A DNA stretch of 61,500 nucleotides from Bacteroidaceae bacterium (GCA_017536765.1 JAFXGV010000013.1:1-61500); one strand, 5' to 3'; counted from the first letter of the stretch, positions 8,421 to 18,884 are shown. Notes: generated by a model not told the origin, from the sequence alone. Made by a program: numbers and translations.

Positions 8421-9584
8421 TTATTTGATAGGTTCTTCTCCGTCTATAATAGCCTTCACTCTCTTTACCATCTCCTCGCCACGCAGATTAAAGCCTATTA
8501 CCTTGCCTCCGGGGCCGATGAGCACGGTGTGTGGTACTCCTTGTACGTTAAATAGCTTTGCAGCCTCGCTGTTCCAGCCTTTCAGAGCCGATATATGTAT
8601 CCAGTTCTTGTGCTTTAGGTCGTTCTTCTCTATGCAGTTTACCCAATCCTTCTCTTTACTGTCGATAGAGTAGCTGAGAACGGCAAAACGGTCGTTCTTT
8701 TCGGAATATGCAAGTGCCTCCTTGAGGAATGGGAATTCGCGGCGGCAGGGCGCACACCAGCTTGCCCAGAAGTCGAGCAGAATGTATTTATCACTAAAAT
8801 CGGATAGTGCAAGTTCTTTGCCGTCGGTGGTGTGGCCGCTGATATCGGGTGCTATATTGCCCTCTTTAAGGTTGGCAGCACGTATGTCGTTCACAAGTTC
8901 CTTGTACATCTTGTGCTTGTGTAGTTTTGCCGGTATGGCTTTAAGGAACACCTCCTCAATTACCTCGGGGGTGAATGCGGGCATCATTGAGTATTTAATT
9001 ATATATAGCGCTACCGGTGATTCTATGTTTTCGCATATGTAGTTCATAATCTCTAATTTGAAATAGAGATTGTTTACATAGAATGTTGGCGACACCCAGG
9101 CCATCTCGGCTGTTTGGTCGCCTTTTATCTCGGCAGGCACATTGGCCATAGCCTCCTTCATACGCACTCTGCTGGTTTCGGTGCAGGCGCTGTTTACATC
9201 GTAGTATCCTTGCATTACAGCGTTGCAGGGAGTACCACCGATTTTTGCTGCCACTGGGAATCTTGCGTCGAAAGGGCCCACGGTTATTTCTCCGGGCTCA
9301 ACAAAAACCTGTATGCTGCCGTTGTCGAATCCGGTTATATGGTAAATCTCCATCTCGGCAGGAGCGACGCCGCTGAAGGTGAACACGCCGTTGGCAACGG
9401 TAGCAGTGTCAACCGTGGTTTCTACACCGTCTATTGTGCGTTTCAGATATAGTTGCTCCACTCTCTGTGCTGTGTAGCGCAGCGAGTCGTTTGTGAGCTC
9501 ACCACGTATGGTGAACCTCTGCTCTTGTGCCTGCATCATTGTTGTGCATAGCAGCAATAGTGTGATTAAAAGATTTTTTCTCAT
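8421..9584 (-). CDS. TlpA/DUF4369-type thiol:disulfide oxidoreductase (CAPC)
   Basis: 387 aa. The signal peptide ends near MMQAQ. The N-terminal DUF4369-like domain carries VFVEPGE; the C-terminal thioredoxin domain begins around residue 240 (APDISGHTTDG) and has the redox motif WASWCAPCRREFPFL. Family members reduce or shuffle disulfides in the periplasm; in Bacteroidales they often accompany SusC/SusD genes, where the substrate is unknown. It sits between two paralogs in the operon (45 bases upstream, 9 downstream). Confidence 0.85.
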   Translation of the reverse strand: MRKNLLITLLLLCTTMMQAQEQRFTIRGELTNDSLRYTAQRVEQLYLKRTIDGVETTVDTATVANGVFTFSGVAPAEMEIYHITGFDNGSIQVFVEPGEITVGPFDARFPVAAKIGGTPCNAVMQGYYDVNSACTETSRVRMKEAMANVPAEIKGDQTAEMAWVSPTFYVNNLYFKLEIMNYICENIESPVALYIIKYSMMPAFTPEVIEEVFLKAIPAKLHKHKMYKELVNDIRAANLKEGNIAPDISGHTTDGKELALSDFSDKYILLDFWASWCAPCRREFPFLKEALAYSEKNDRFAVLSYSIDSKEKDWVNCIEKNDLKHKNWIHISALKGWNSEAAKLFNVQGVPHTVLIGPGGKVIGFNLRGEEMVKRVKAIIDGEEPIK

Positions 9585-9629
9585 TTCGTTTATGTAAAAT
9601 TTGATTATTTACAAATATGTTTGTGCCTG

Positions 9630-10727
9630 TTATTTCAAACGTTCCTGAATGAAATTCTTTAGCTGCTCGCCGCGTAGGCCGGTGGCTATTATGTTGTTGT
9701 TCTCGTCGAGGACAAACAGGGCTGGGATGCTTGTTACGTTGTACTGCTTGGCCACATCGCATTTCCAGCCTTTGAGCGACGATACGTTTATCCACGTGAG
9801 TGCATCTTTCTCCACTGCCATCTGCCAGTTGGCCTTTTTGTTGTCGAGCGACACGCCTATAACCTCCAACCCTTTGCTGTGGTACTCTTCGTATAGCTTA
9901 CGCAGGGCGGGGTTGTTCATACGGCAGGGCCCGCACCAGCTTGCCCAGAAGTCGATGATTTTTATTTTGCCTTTTACGGCACTCATTGTTACCTGGTTGC
10001 CATTTATATCCTCGAGGGTAAAATCCGGGGCTTTGGCTCCTCCCTCGGTCTTTTCCAGGCGGTCAATGCGCTCTTTTATCATACGGCCGTATTGGCTGGC
10101 TTTTGCCCCTTCGCCCAATGCGGCGTACATTCCTTTAGTCTCTTGCAACCCCGAACCGCGCATCTCGATGTTCGAGTATATCGTGTATGCCGATATTATG
10201 TTGTCGTTGCTGCCGAGGAAGGCTTGTGTAATCTGTCTTAGCTGCTCTTGATTGCGTCGCAATGAGTCGTTGACGAGGCTTGCACTGCGGAACTTTCTGC
10301 CTGCACGCAACGAGTCGTATCTCTGCTGCAGGGTGGTTATCACTGCACGTAGCGAGTCGGACACGGCAATGTGTGTGGTGTAGGCATCGTTCAGTTTGCC
10401 ACCTTTGATGTAGTAGTCTTTGTCGTTGCTCAGGAGTGCGGTGTATGTTTCACCGGGCTCGGCAAACAGGGTGAAACCGCCCGAATAGCCTTCCAATACT
10501 ATTTGTGTGAGCATCGGCTCTGCCATTGTTGTCTTTAGCACGAATTTACCCTTCTTTACCTCGCAACTGCCAATGGTGTCGGTTTTCTCCTCTCCAATGC
10601 GTGCAAGCATATGCAGGCGCCCTTTCTTTATATCCTTGACCTTTCCTTTTATTATAGTTTCTTCTGCTTGTATCTGCATTATTGTGCAACAGAGCATAAG
10701 CAGTGTGAAAAAAATACTCTTTTTCAT
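9630..10727 (-). CDS. TlpA/DUF4369-type thiol:disulfide oxidoreductase (CGPC)
   Basis: 365 aa with signal peptide (ending near IMQIQA). The DUF4369-like N-terminal domain (ETIIKGKVKDIKKGRL, TLFAEPGE) is followed by a helical, charged linker with repeated DSLR and DSLRR (residues about 125-170) and a thioredoxin domain with the canonical WASWCGPCRMNNPAL site. It is the most conventional of the paralogs in this operon. Expected periplasmic disulfide reductase or isomerase activity follows from the family; substrate unknown. 45 bases separate it from the PKD-like gene upstream. Confidence 0.85.
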   Translation of the reverse strand: MKKSIFFTLLMLCCTIMQIQAEETIIKGKVKDIKKGRLHMLARIGEEKTDTIGSCEVKKGKFVLKTTMAEPMLTQIVLEGYSGGFTLFAEPGETYTALLSNDKDYYIKGGKLNDAYTTHIAVSDSLRAVITTLQQRYDSLRAGRKFRSASLVNDSLRRNQEQLRQITQAFLGSNDNIISAYTIYSNIEMRGSGLQETKGMYAALGEGAKASQYGRMIKERIDRLEKTEGGAKAPDFTLEDINGNQVTMSAVKGKIKIIDFWASWCGPCRMNNPALRKLYEEYHSKGLEVIGVSLDNKKANWQMAVEKDALTWINVSSLKGWKCDVAKQYNVTSIPALFVLDENNNIIATGLRGEQLKNFIQERLK

Positions 10728-10772
10728 ATTGTCTGGTTTATGTTGTTAAATATCAGTAAAAGGTGGTTCTGC

Positions 10773-12494
10773 TTAATAGACCGCTTTGTACATATACTCA
10801 TTCACAAACTGTATATCCTCTATTTCGCCCCACTTGTTGCCATTATCGTCTTTGTCATAGAAGAGTGGTGCATAATCGGTATCCACATCGGCCGCAGTAT
10901 TGAACTTTATCTCTCCTATAGCGCCGTTCGCACCGTTAAACATTACGATGTTCAGGTATAGTCCAAGGTCGTCGGTGAATGCGGAGTTATCCTCTGTGCG
11001 GAACTTGATTTTTGTTATGTTATAGCCATTCGGTGCTTCATATACTGCAAACTTATCGCCGTTCTGCACGTTGTAGCGATATACGGTATTTCCCTCGACA
11101 AAGAAGAGGTTGCTAGTAGTGAAATGCGAGTTATATGTTATGGTTGATGCGTCGGTGGGGGTGAAGGCTGTGAGTCTCTTCTCGCTCACAATAGTATATG
11201 CCGATAGCTTTTCCTTTTCATCATCCTCGCCTATGCGTTTGGCCTTGCTGCCGTCGCCTATGTTCTGCATAAGCAGTTCGTATCGATAGTAGTCGCCCGT
11301 TGTTTCGTCTTTGAAGATGAAATAGGGGTTCTGCTGGTCGTAGCTGTCGCGATAGTTGATATATCCCAAAACTGCAGTCATCCCCTCGGGCGATTTTTGC
11401 AATGCTTGGAACTTTACGTTTGCGTCGAGCACGGGGTTCGCCGATGCAAGGCCGGGCTTGATGGAAGCGGCTTCGTTGTTCGCAAATCCAGCATCATCTT
11501 TTGATGCATAGAGGAAACGGTTGTTCTTTGCGTCCCACATAAGGAAACGGTTATGGGTGATTGTGGCGGCTGTAATCTCATAGTCGGTTTCGTGTTCCAA
11601 GTCGGGATTGTTCTCACAAGCATATCCGGGCTTGTATAGTGCGTGTACATAGTTGCCAAAGTATGCTTGCCCGTCGTCTGTGAGTACAATCCTATATAGT
11701 GTGTAGTTCGAGGGGTCGCCCGTCTGCACCAGTTTCTTGAATGAGAAATCGTCGCTTTGGGGTTTGAATACTTGCGCTGAGGTATATTTGACTTTCATAC
11801 CAAATGGCTCGTAGGTCATTGTCTCACCGTTGTTGCCAAACACGGTGAGCACGCGTGTCTCTCCAATGTTGGCGAGGTTGTCGGGAACGTTAATGTATGT
11901 GCTATACCCGAATCCCACGGCATTCTCGTAGTGGTTATCGTCATTGGTGACGGCTTTTACATCGGTGTATATCTTTGTTTCGTTGCCAATAACCTCTATG
12001 TTGCCCATTTGGCGTTTGCCCTCCTCGCCGTGCAATACAAAAAGGCTGTTTTTGAATACAGGGCGTGTCTTTAGCTTGAACGACGAATAGTGCGACAATG
12101 TTGTTGTATTGTCGTATATGTGCAGGAAGATGTTGTATGCCATTGGTTTGCCCACGGGCAGTTCGAACTCGAGATAGCCTTTGGTCTCTATTGTGTCCTT
12201 TATGTTGTTGCCATCTTCGTCGGTGTATGACCTGCACCAATAGAAATCGAGGTCGTCGAGGTTTGATGCGAGTGATTGCTCTAAAACAGCATCAACCCGG
12301 CGTGTTTTATCCTCTTCATCTAAGGCTTGCTGCACCTCAATGGTATTGCCTTCAGCCGTTACTACTACCGATGGCGAGAAGGTTACCGATGATATGGTGT
12401 TCATTGAGTCCAACTTGTAGTCGTAGTTACCCTTATCTTCGTAGCAACTTGCAAGCAGGAATGCAAATAATAGAAGTGATGATATCTTTTTCAT
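10773..12494 (-). CDS. PKD-like family outer-membrane lipoprotein
   Basis: 573 aa. A lipoprotein signal (LLFAFLLASCYEDKGNYDY) with the YEDKGNYDY start is characteristic of the Bacteroidales PKD-like family found behind SusD. The rest is beta-rich and looks like a PKD-type domain followed by a propeller-like region with repeated aromatic strands. It probably sits on the cell surface beside the SusCD transporter and helps capture ligand. No catalytic motif is visible. It lies 54 bases after the DUF4843 gene in the same operon. Confidence 0.8.
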   Translation of the reverse strand: MKKISSLLLFAFLLASCYEDKGNYDYKLDSMNTISSVTFSPSVVVTAEGNTIEVQQALDEEDKTRRVDAVLEQSLASNLDDLDFYWCRSYTDEDGNNIKDTIETKGYLEFELPVGKPMAYNIFLHIYDNTTTLSHYSSFKLKTRPVFKNSLFVLHGEEGKRQMGNIEVIGNETKIYTDVKAVTNDDNHYENAVGFGYSTYINVPDNLANIGETRVLTVFGNNGETMTYEPFGMKVKYTSAQVFKPQSDDFSFKKLVQTGDPSNYTLYRIVLTDDGQAYFGNYVHALYKPGYACENNPDLEHETDYEITAATITHNRFLMWDAKNNRFLYASKDDAGFANNEAASIKPGLASANPVLDANVKFQALQKSPEGMTAVLGYINYRDSYDQQNPYFIFKDETTGDYYRYELLMQNIGDGSKAKRIGEDDEKEKLSAYTIVSEKRLTAFTPTDASTITYNSHFTTSNLFFVEGNTVYRYNVQNGDKFAVYEAPNGYNITKIKFRTEDNSAFTDDLGLYLNIVMFNGANGAIGEIKFNTAADVDTDYAPLFYDKDDNGNKWGEIEDIQFVNEYMYKAVY

Positions 12495-12548
12495 ATTATT
12501 GTCTTTCGGTTGTTGTTTGTTATTTTGTCTGCTGTTGAAACGGGCAGG

Positions 12549-13898
12549 TTAGTCAATCTCTACCTCGGGTATGTCGAATTTACGCGATGCAGGGCGCTTG
12601 TCGTTGGCGGCCTTTATGATGCGGTAACACTCCTTGAGGCGCTCCTCGCCTGCGAGTTGCTTGGTGCCAAACGGTGAGTTGTCCCAAGCGTAGGTGTCGT
12701 TCTCCTTGTCGTATGTGAATGGGAAAATAGACTCGGCAATGAAGTTTTCGGCTCCATCTTCCCTCAGCATTGTCTTGAGCATAAATTGATATTTGTCGGC
12801 ATTGTATTCGCCAAAGTATCTCTTGACAATTGCTCCCGTGCCATAGCCTTTGTTGTCTTCCCACCAATATGGTATCCTCATTGTATATGTTACGTTGTTC
12901 TTTATCTCCACCCAGAAGATATCCTTGTATTGCGATATGGGGTATCCCATAAGTGCTATGTTGTAGTATTCATTCAACATATCGAATACATCCTTCTTGT
13001 GCAATTCGCCTGCCTGCTCCTGCATTGTCTGCAATGCGGCATCGCTTGCATAGAGGGCTGCAATGTCCTTTGTGTTCGAGCCACCCAACATTGTGGTGAT
13101 GCGACAGAATTTGCTTGCACTGAATGCACCCAGATACTCTTTGTACTCATCCCAGAAATAGGGCTTGGTGTATGCCGGGTACTCGTTCTCCTTGAGGATT
13201 GGCAGCTCCACAATGATGGGCTCTGCGGGCTCTTGGGCAAGCAGTGCGTTTACCGCGCTTATATTAAGGTTTTTAATCATATCGAAATTGTGCATACCCA
13301 GATTGTTGTCGTAGAGGGCCGAGTAGAAATGGTCGTTGCCGGTGTGGTTGGCCAGGAAAATCTGTTTCTCCTTGCTCCAGTCGCCTAAATAGGTATCTAT
13401 GTGGCTATACCATACTCCGGGTTTCTCGTATGCTTCGGTTACATAAAGGTTTATCTCGCTTTTACCCTCTATGCCGGTGCCTATGTCGCCACTGCCGTCA
13501 AGGTATATGCATATACCATACATTACATCCTCTGCTGCGGGGCGTTTTACCATCACCTCGACATCCTTTTCATACTCTTTATTGGCAAATACCACTTTTT
13601 CTATTGTTACATCGGCAGGCTCGTATCCCTCAATCTCTTTTGTCTTGATTGCAAGGCTGCGCTCCTCGTTCATAATGTAACCAAGCAGCCTCACCTTTAG
13701 GTTCACTGTTATAACGTCTGGGGCGCCCACTATGTGTTCGCTGAAATTTACCACCTTGTCGAAATCGGCTGCATAGCCATAGTCGAAATATGCCCCGTTG
13801 GCATCTTTGTCGAAAAAGTCGGGCTCGGTCTTGTCACAGGCTGCAAATATAAATGTGAGGCCGAGCAGCCAGGCTATATGATTGATTCTATTTTTCAT
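12549..13898 (-). CDS. DUF4843-type surface lipoprotein
   Basis: 449 aa. The signal peptide ends in a lipobox (LTFIFAACDK). The N-terminal part (NGAYFDYGYAADF, then VNLKVRLLGYIMNEERSLAIK) matches the pattern of DUF4843 proteins encoded directly after SusD in many Bacteroidales loci. Function of the family is unknown; surface ligand binding is inferred from position. 37 bases after SusD, same strand. Confidence 0.75.
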   Translation of the reverse strand: MKNRINHIAWLLGLTFIFAACDKTEPDFFDKDANGAYFDYGYAADFDKVVNFSEHIVGAPDVITVNLKVRLLGYIMNEERSLAIKTKEIEGYEPADVTIEKVVFANKEYEKDVEVMVKRPAAEDVMYGICIYLDGSGDIGTGIEGKSEINLYVTEAYEKPGVWYSHIDTYLGDWSKEKQIFLANHTGNDHFYSALYDNNLGMHNFDMIKNLNISAVNALLAQEPAEPIIVELPILKENEYPAYTKPYFWDEYKEYLGAFSASKFCRITTMLGGSNTKDIAALYASDAALQTMQEQAGELHKKDVFDMLNEYYNIALMGYPISQYKDIFWVEIKNNVTYTMRIPYWWEDNKGYGTGAIVKRYFGEYNADKYQFMLKTMLREDGAENFIAESIFPFTYDKENDTYAWDNSPFGTKQLAGEERLKECYRIIKAANDKRPASRKFDIPEVEID

Positions 13899-13935
13899 AA
13901 TTATAGTGTGTAATGTTTGAATGATAGGAACTGTT

Positions 13936-15438
13936 TTATATTCTGGGTGTAACTACTCCTTCGTTGCCGGTTTGTTCATCTTCTCTTGTATTTTCCTCAT
14001 TATCATCGGCTGTGTCGTTCTCCTCTGTCCAGCCATATTCAAGCTCGGCATCGGGTAGTGGGAAGATGAAGTTCTCCTCTGCCAATGTAACGTCGGGGCA
14101 GTGTGCCAGTGTTCCTATAACACCGTGTGTCTTTAGGAACCAGAAGTATTGTCCCTCGCCGTAGAACTCTTTGCGGTACTCCTTGTTGAGGGCTGTAGTG
14201 CGCTGTTCGGGTGTGTCGCAGGTAACATCTTTGGCTTTCGATATACCTCTCTTGTTGCGTACAAGGTTTACGTATGTCGCCGATTCTGCGCTGTATTCTG
14301 CCGCCTCGCAGGCTATGTAATACATCTCGGGAATGCGTATGAGGGGGATAATCTCGTTGTCGTTGTCAATGTATTTAAGCGATATCGCATTTTGCTGTTC
14401 GTTGTTTCGATAGAACGCAGTTCCTTTGGCACGCATATCTTCGCTCTCGCTACCTACCGATTCGAATATGGTGTTCAGGGTAGAGATGTTGAGATAGTAC
14501 TTTGTTGTCAATTTTTCGCCCACGGCAAAGTAGTCCGATAGGTTGTCTTTGAGCTCATACATATTTATACCGAAGATAACTTCGTTCGTGAGTATGGGAT
14601 CGTTGTCGTTGCCGCTTTGCAGCTCCAGGCCACAGTTCTCAATAACCTCTATTGCGCAGGTGCGTGCGTCACTGTATTCCCCTGCGTAGTTATATACGCG
14701 TGCCAACAGTGCGTTTACAGCGTGGTAGTTTAGGCGGTAGCGACGACCGATACTCTCGTATGCGCTAAGGTTGAGCGTGGCTTCGTAACTTAAGTGGTTC
14801 TTAGCCTGCAGTAGGTCGTTGATTATTTTTCCTACTATCTCTTCGGCTGTCAGCAGGGGTTGCTTGGAGGCATCGGTCACTGTGCGGTAGGGGATGCACT
14901 TGGTTTTGCGGGCGTCGGCGTTGCCGGCATAGTTCATTGGGCCCCAACCACGCAAAATGTCGAAATGGAGGAATGCGCGCAGTGCAAGCGCCTCACCACG
15001 TATCATATCGTACATATTCTCTTCTACAAGCACGGTCTCGCCATTCTTGTCGAGCCATTTAAGCAGGTTGTTGGTATTGGCAATGAGGTTGTACTGCGAT
15101 TGCCACATATTCTCGAGCGCCGATTTTGTGTTGAAACCGCCACTGGTCTGCTGGTTGTATATGTAAACGCTTCCTCTGTCGTTGGTTCCGTCGGGCAGTT
15201 TGTCGTACATCTGTGCAAGCTGTTCCATAAGGCCGAATGTGAGGTTCTTGCCATATATGTTTTCTCCTGTCATTGAGATATATATGCCGGCAAGTGCGCT
15301 CATATATCCGTTCTCCGTTTCAAACAGTTCCTCGGCAGGAACATTTGTTTTGGGGCTGACATCCAACCAGTCGGAGCAGGAGCTTAATGTAAATGCACCT
15401 GCCAATGCTGCAATAATTATATATAATCTGTTTTTCAT
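13936..15438 (-). CDS. SusD/RagB-type nutrient-binding lipoprotein
   Basis: 500 aa. Lipobox LSSCSDWLDVSPKTN is the classic SusD start; the helical TPR-like scaffold with the family phrases ALALRAFLHFDILRGWG and NALLARVYNYAGEY follows, and the C-terminal part has the EYRKEFYGEGQYFWFLK motif of RagB/SusD. It forms the lid on the SusC barrel and binds the substrate outside. The C-terminus ends in an acidic tail (NDTADDNEENTREDEQ), which is unusual but could be a flexible extension. 29 bases after SusC. Confidence 0.92.
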   Translation of the reverse strand: MKNRLYIIIAALAGAFTLSSCSDWLDVSPKTNVPAEELFETENGYMSALAGIYISMTGENIYGKNLTFGLMEQLAQMYDKLPDGTNDRGSVYIYNQQTSGGFNTKSALENMWQSQYNLIANTNNLLKWLDKNGETVLVEENMYDMIRGEALALRAFLHFDILRGWGPMNYAGNADARKTKCIPYRTVTDASKQPLLTAEEIVGKIINDLLQAKNHLSYEATLNLSAYESIGRRYRLNYHAVNALLARVYNYAGEYSDARTCAIEVIENCGLELQSGNDNDPILTNEVIFGINMYELKDNLSDYFAVGEKLTTKYYLNISTLNTIFESVGSESEDMRAKGTAFYRNNEQQNAISLKYIDNDNEIIPLIRIPEMYYIACEAAEYSAESATYVNLVRNKRGISKAKDVTCDTPEQRTTALNKEYRKEFYGEGQYFWFLKTHGVIGTLAHCPDVTLAEENFIFPLPDAELEYGWTEENDTADDNEENTREDEQTGNEGVVTPRI

Positions 15439-15467
15439 ATTTGAAATAATCTTTTAATGGGAGCCGG

Positions 15468-18400
15468 TTATTTGAATATCACTGACATTGAGAATGTGTA
15501 TGAGCGGGCAAACGGGTAGTCGAGACCGCGCTCCATACGTATTGGCGATATGCGTGCAATGTCGTTGGTTGTAAAGTTTAGTGATAGCACATCTATGTTC
15601 ATATGGCGCAGGAAATCAAATTTGTCGCTTTTCATCCTGTAGCCCACGTTTATGGTGGCCAGTTTTATTTCGTTGTCGTCCATAACGAAACGTGTGCTGG
15701 CAGGGGTGTTTGCTCCTGTGGGGCTGAAGCGCACAAAGCGTGTCACGTCGCCGGGTTTCTCCCAGCGGCCCTGTCCCGCGCGTCTATCCAGGTTATAGGC
15801 CACGTTTTGATTCTCTATCTTATCAACCAAAGTCTGGTTATATACAATACCGCCATACTTGTATGTGAAACCAAGCGTGCAGGAGAGGTCCTTCCAGCTG
15901 ATGCTTGACGATATTGTACCGCTTACATCGGGAGTGGTTTCGCCCACAGGCACTTTGTCATTGGCATCCCAAACAAAGGTTTTCTCACCGTTACGTTTAA
16001 GATATACCTCTTGGCCTGTTACGGGGTCTATTCCAAGTGAACGTACAACGTAGAGTGTGGTGGTCGATTGCCCCTCTTGATACTGTGGCAAGGGAGCACC
16101 GGCCGATTTCAGTTGTTCTTCGTTTATCTTTCTTAGATAGTCCGATAGCTTGCGTATCTTGTTTCTGTTGTGATTGGCGTTGAAGTTCACTGTCCAGAAG
16201 AATTCGTTCCTTATGCTCTGGAAGGCAATGATGTTGAGCGAAGCATCGAATCCTGTATTCTGCAGTTCGCCGGCGTTCATTACCATTGTGGGGAAACCGG
16301 TTGATGGTGCAAGGTCGTAGTTTGTGAGCAACTCTCTTGTGATGTTGTTATAGTAGTTGAAGCTCATATTTACACGGTTCTTCCAGAAGCCAAAGTCTAT
16401 ACCTATGCTTGTGTTGTCGGTCTTAGCCCAGCCGAGGTCGGGGTTGTTGAGTCCCTGTAGCAGAGCACCAAGAACGGGGAACGACTCATAGGGTTTCATA
16501 CCGTCAGAGTAGCTGTAGTACTCTATGGCATCCGATGGGCTGAAGTTCTGCTCGCCTGTAACACCGTGGCTGGCACGCACTACCAAGTTCGAAACGTAGC
16601 CTTGCAGCCATTTTTCGTTATGTGCATTCCAACGCGCACCTACCGACCAGAAGGGAACCAGGTCGTGTTTGGCGTAACGCGAAGAGGCCTCACCGCTTAT
16701 GTTTGCATCGAAAGAGTAGCGGTTGTCGTAGCTGTATGAGAACTGGCCTATGAGACCGGTGGAACGTGAAATGTTTTCTGTACCTATGTTGCTCATATTT
16801 GTCTCCATCTTGTTACCAAAGATGAAATCGTTCATATGACGGTCGGGGTATCCGGTGGCCGAAAGATTTACATAGTCGTTGCGGTCCTCGTTTATTGTCC
16901 AGTTGGCAAACACACTGAACAGGTGCTTGTCGAGTACTAAGTTGTAGTTGATACCCAGGTTGCTCGACCACGATGCCATATTACCGGTGCTCTTGTAGTA
17001 GCTACCCTTGCGTGTGAGGTCGTCCTCAAGCTCAAAGCTTGTGTGGTCGGCAGGCATGAACCTGTCGGTGCCGGCCATTCCTCGGGTGTAAGAGAGCTGC
17101 TCGGTGATACGCAGGTTTTTCATTATTGCATATTCGAGGCTCAGGTTTGTGGCAATTGTAAGGCTGTTGGTTTCGTCTTTTATACCAACGGTGGCATCGT
17201 ATAGCGGGTTGGTTATTATGGTACTGCGACCACTGACGGTGTTGTTGTCGAGCACCTTGATAGCTTTGCCGTTGGCATCCTCGGGGATGTAATATGGGTT
17301 TAGCCTTGTGTATTGCTGGAATGAACCATAAGGCGAGTTCTTGCCATCGGACTCGGACAGGCTGATGTTGGCACGCATCGTGAATTTCTCCTTCAGGTAG
17401 GTCATATTGAAATCCACACCCTTTGTGGCGTTCTCGGAGCCTTTCATCACACCAGGCTGGAAGGCTGCGTTGAGGTCGAGGCTGTAGCGGAATACATCGG
17501 TACCACCGGCCACGCTTGCCGAGTGGCGGTGCTGAATGGCTGTGCGCAATGGTTTCGACAGCCAATATGTGTTTACCCCACCAAGCACGTTGCGCAGGTA
17601 CTTGTTGTAGAGGTTCATTGAATTTGCGTCATTGGGATTGTATAGACCGGCGCGCCACTCGGTGTCGAGTTTCTCACTTGCGTTCATCATATTATAGTCG
17701 GTGAGGTCGGGGGCTTGTACGGTCATTGTTCCATTATATGATACAGAGAGGGCGCCATCGGGGGCTACCTTTGTCTCAACCACCACCACGCCATTGGCTG
17801 CGCGCGAGCCATATACCGATGTAGCTGCGGCGTCCTTCAGTATGGTTATAGTCTCCACGCGCTCAGGGTCGAGGTCGAGTATGCGGCTCATAGGCACAAT
17901 GAAGCCGTCGAGCACAAACAGCGGGGTATTGGGGCGGCTCGACACGTTGTCGAGCATCAAATCCATACTATTCATTGATGTTGAGCCAAGTGACTGGTCG
18001 CCACGAATCTGGAATTCAGGCTCGGCGTTGGGGTCGGAACCTGTCGAGTTGTTCTCTATCACCTTGAAGCTGGGATCGAAGAACTGCAAGCCTTTGAGTA
18101 TGCTTGTGGGGTTCATCTTTCTAAGTTCGGCGCCCTTAACCTCCACAAAGTTACCAGTGAAGCTGTTCTTGTTGCGCTTGCTTATACCGGTTACCACCAC
18201 CTCGTCGAGCTCGAAACTGGGTTTGAGCTCCACTATGAGATTGCTCTCGGGCTTCAGTATCTGCTTCGACAGGGGTTCGTAGCCCACGAATGTTACACGC
18301 AGCGATTCTTTTTTGCTTATGCGTAGGTTGAACTTGCCGTTTATGTCGGTAATACAACCCGAAAGGCCCTTGCCGGTGCCGTCGGTAACCATAACCATAG

Positions 18401-18830
18401 CACCCACAAGCTCCTCGCCTGTTTCGTGGTCGATAACCGTTCCCTGTACATTGAACTCCTTGTCTGTGTCGGCTTTTTGCTCGTAGGGCTCAATTATTAT
18501 TTCACGGTTGTTCTCAAAACGTATTTTTACGTTTTGGTCGCCAATGAGCTCGCCTATGACTTTGTCGAGCGGTTTATCCTTAACGACAATGCTGGTAGGC
18601 TTGTTTATGTTTACAAGTGTTACTCCCTGCAGTGTGATTTTGGCATTGGCCGCCCGGGCTGCCATCTCTAAAACCTTACCCAACGGTTGGTTGCTTACTC
18701 GCAAGGTTATCTGTTGCTCTCTCCATTTGTCGGTATCCTGTGCTTGTACGTTTGCGGCAATGCACATCGCTACCAACATACAGAGGACTACCTTGCAGAA
18801 AAACTTCATATAATAGTTAGCTTTTCTCAT
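15468..18830 (-). CDS. SusC/RagA-type TonB-dependent transporter with STN domain
   Basis: 1120 aa. A signal peptide (two possible ATGs, 18830 and 18809) is followed by an STN domain (about 35-105), a carboxypeptidase-regulatory-like domain (about 128-205, VQGTVIDHETGEELVGA) and LDEVVVTG at the plug start. The SusC plug signature EFQIRGDQSLG, FVLDGF and ILKDAAATSVYGSRAANGVVVVETK come next, then a long beta-barrel ending in SMSVIFK. It imports an unidentified oligomer across the outer membrane using TonB energy. The STN domain normally signals to a FecR-type anti-sigma factor; none is in the window. Confidence 0.93.
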   Translation of the reverse strand: MRKANYYMKFFCKVVLCMLVAMCIAANVQAQDTDKWREQQITLRVSNQPLGKVLEMAARAANAKITLQGVTLVNINKPTSIVVKDKPLDKVIGELIGDQNVKIRFENNREIIIEPYEQKADTDKEFNVQGTVIDHETGEELVGAMVMVTDGTGKGLSGCITDINGKFNLRISKKESLRVTFVGYEPLSKQILKPESNLIVELKPSFELDEVVVTGISKRNKNSFTGNFVEVKGAELRKMNPTSILKGLQFFDPSFKVIENNSTGSDPNAEPEFQIRGDQSLGSTSMNSMDLMLDNVSSRPNTPLFVLDGFIVPMSRILDLDPERVETITILKDAAATSVYGSRAANGVVVVETKVAPDGALSVSYNGTMTVQAPDLTDYNMMNASEKLDTEWRAGLYNPNDANSMNLYNKYLRNVLGGVNTYWLSKPLRTAIQHRHSASVAGGTDVFRYSLDLNAAFQPGVMKGSENATKGVDFNMTYLKEKFTMRANISLSESDGKNSPYGSFQQYTRLNPYYIPEDANGKAIKVLDNNTVSGRSTIITNPLYDATVGIKDETNSLTIATNLSLEYAIMKNLRITEQLSYTRGMAGTDRFMPADHTSFELEDDLTRKGSYYKSTGNMASWSSNLGINYNLVLDKHLFSVFANWTINEDRNDYVNLSATGYPDRHMNDFIFGNKMETNMSNIGTENISRSTGLIGQFSYSYDNRYSFDANISGEASSRYAKHDLVPFWSVGARWNAHNEKWLQGYVSNLVVRASHGVTGEQNFSPSDAIEYYSYSDGMKPYESFPVLGALLQGLNNPDLGWAKTDNTSIGIDFGFWKNRVNMSFNYYNNITRELLTNYDLAPSTGFPTMVMNAGELQNTGFDASLNIIAFQSIRNEFFWTVNFNANHNRNKIRKLSDYLRKINEEQLKSAGAPLPQYQEGQSTTTLYVVRSLGIDPVTGQEVYLKRNGEKTFVWDANDKVPVGETTPDVSGTISSSISWKDLSCTLGFTYKYGGIVYNQTLVDKIENQNVAYNLDRRAGQGRWEKPGDVTRFVRFSPTGANTPASTRFVMDDNEIKLATINVGYRMKSDKFDFLRHMNIDVLSLNFTTNDIARISPIRMERGLDYPFARSYTFSMSVIFK

Positions 18831-18884
18831 AAGTGTGGTATCTTTTGTTGTGATTATCTTATATCGTTGCTACTCTGTTTGGCA

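Noticed and set aside
12786-13388. 200-residue plus-strand open frame
   Set aside because: Antisense to the DUF4843 gene, with Cys- and Val-rich composition and no motif.
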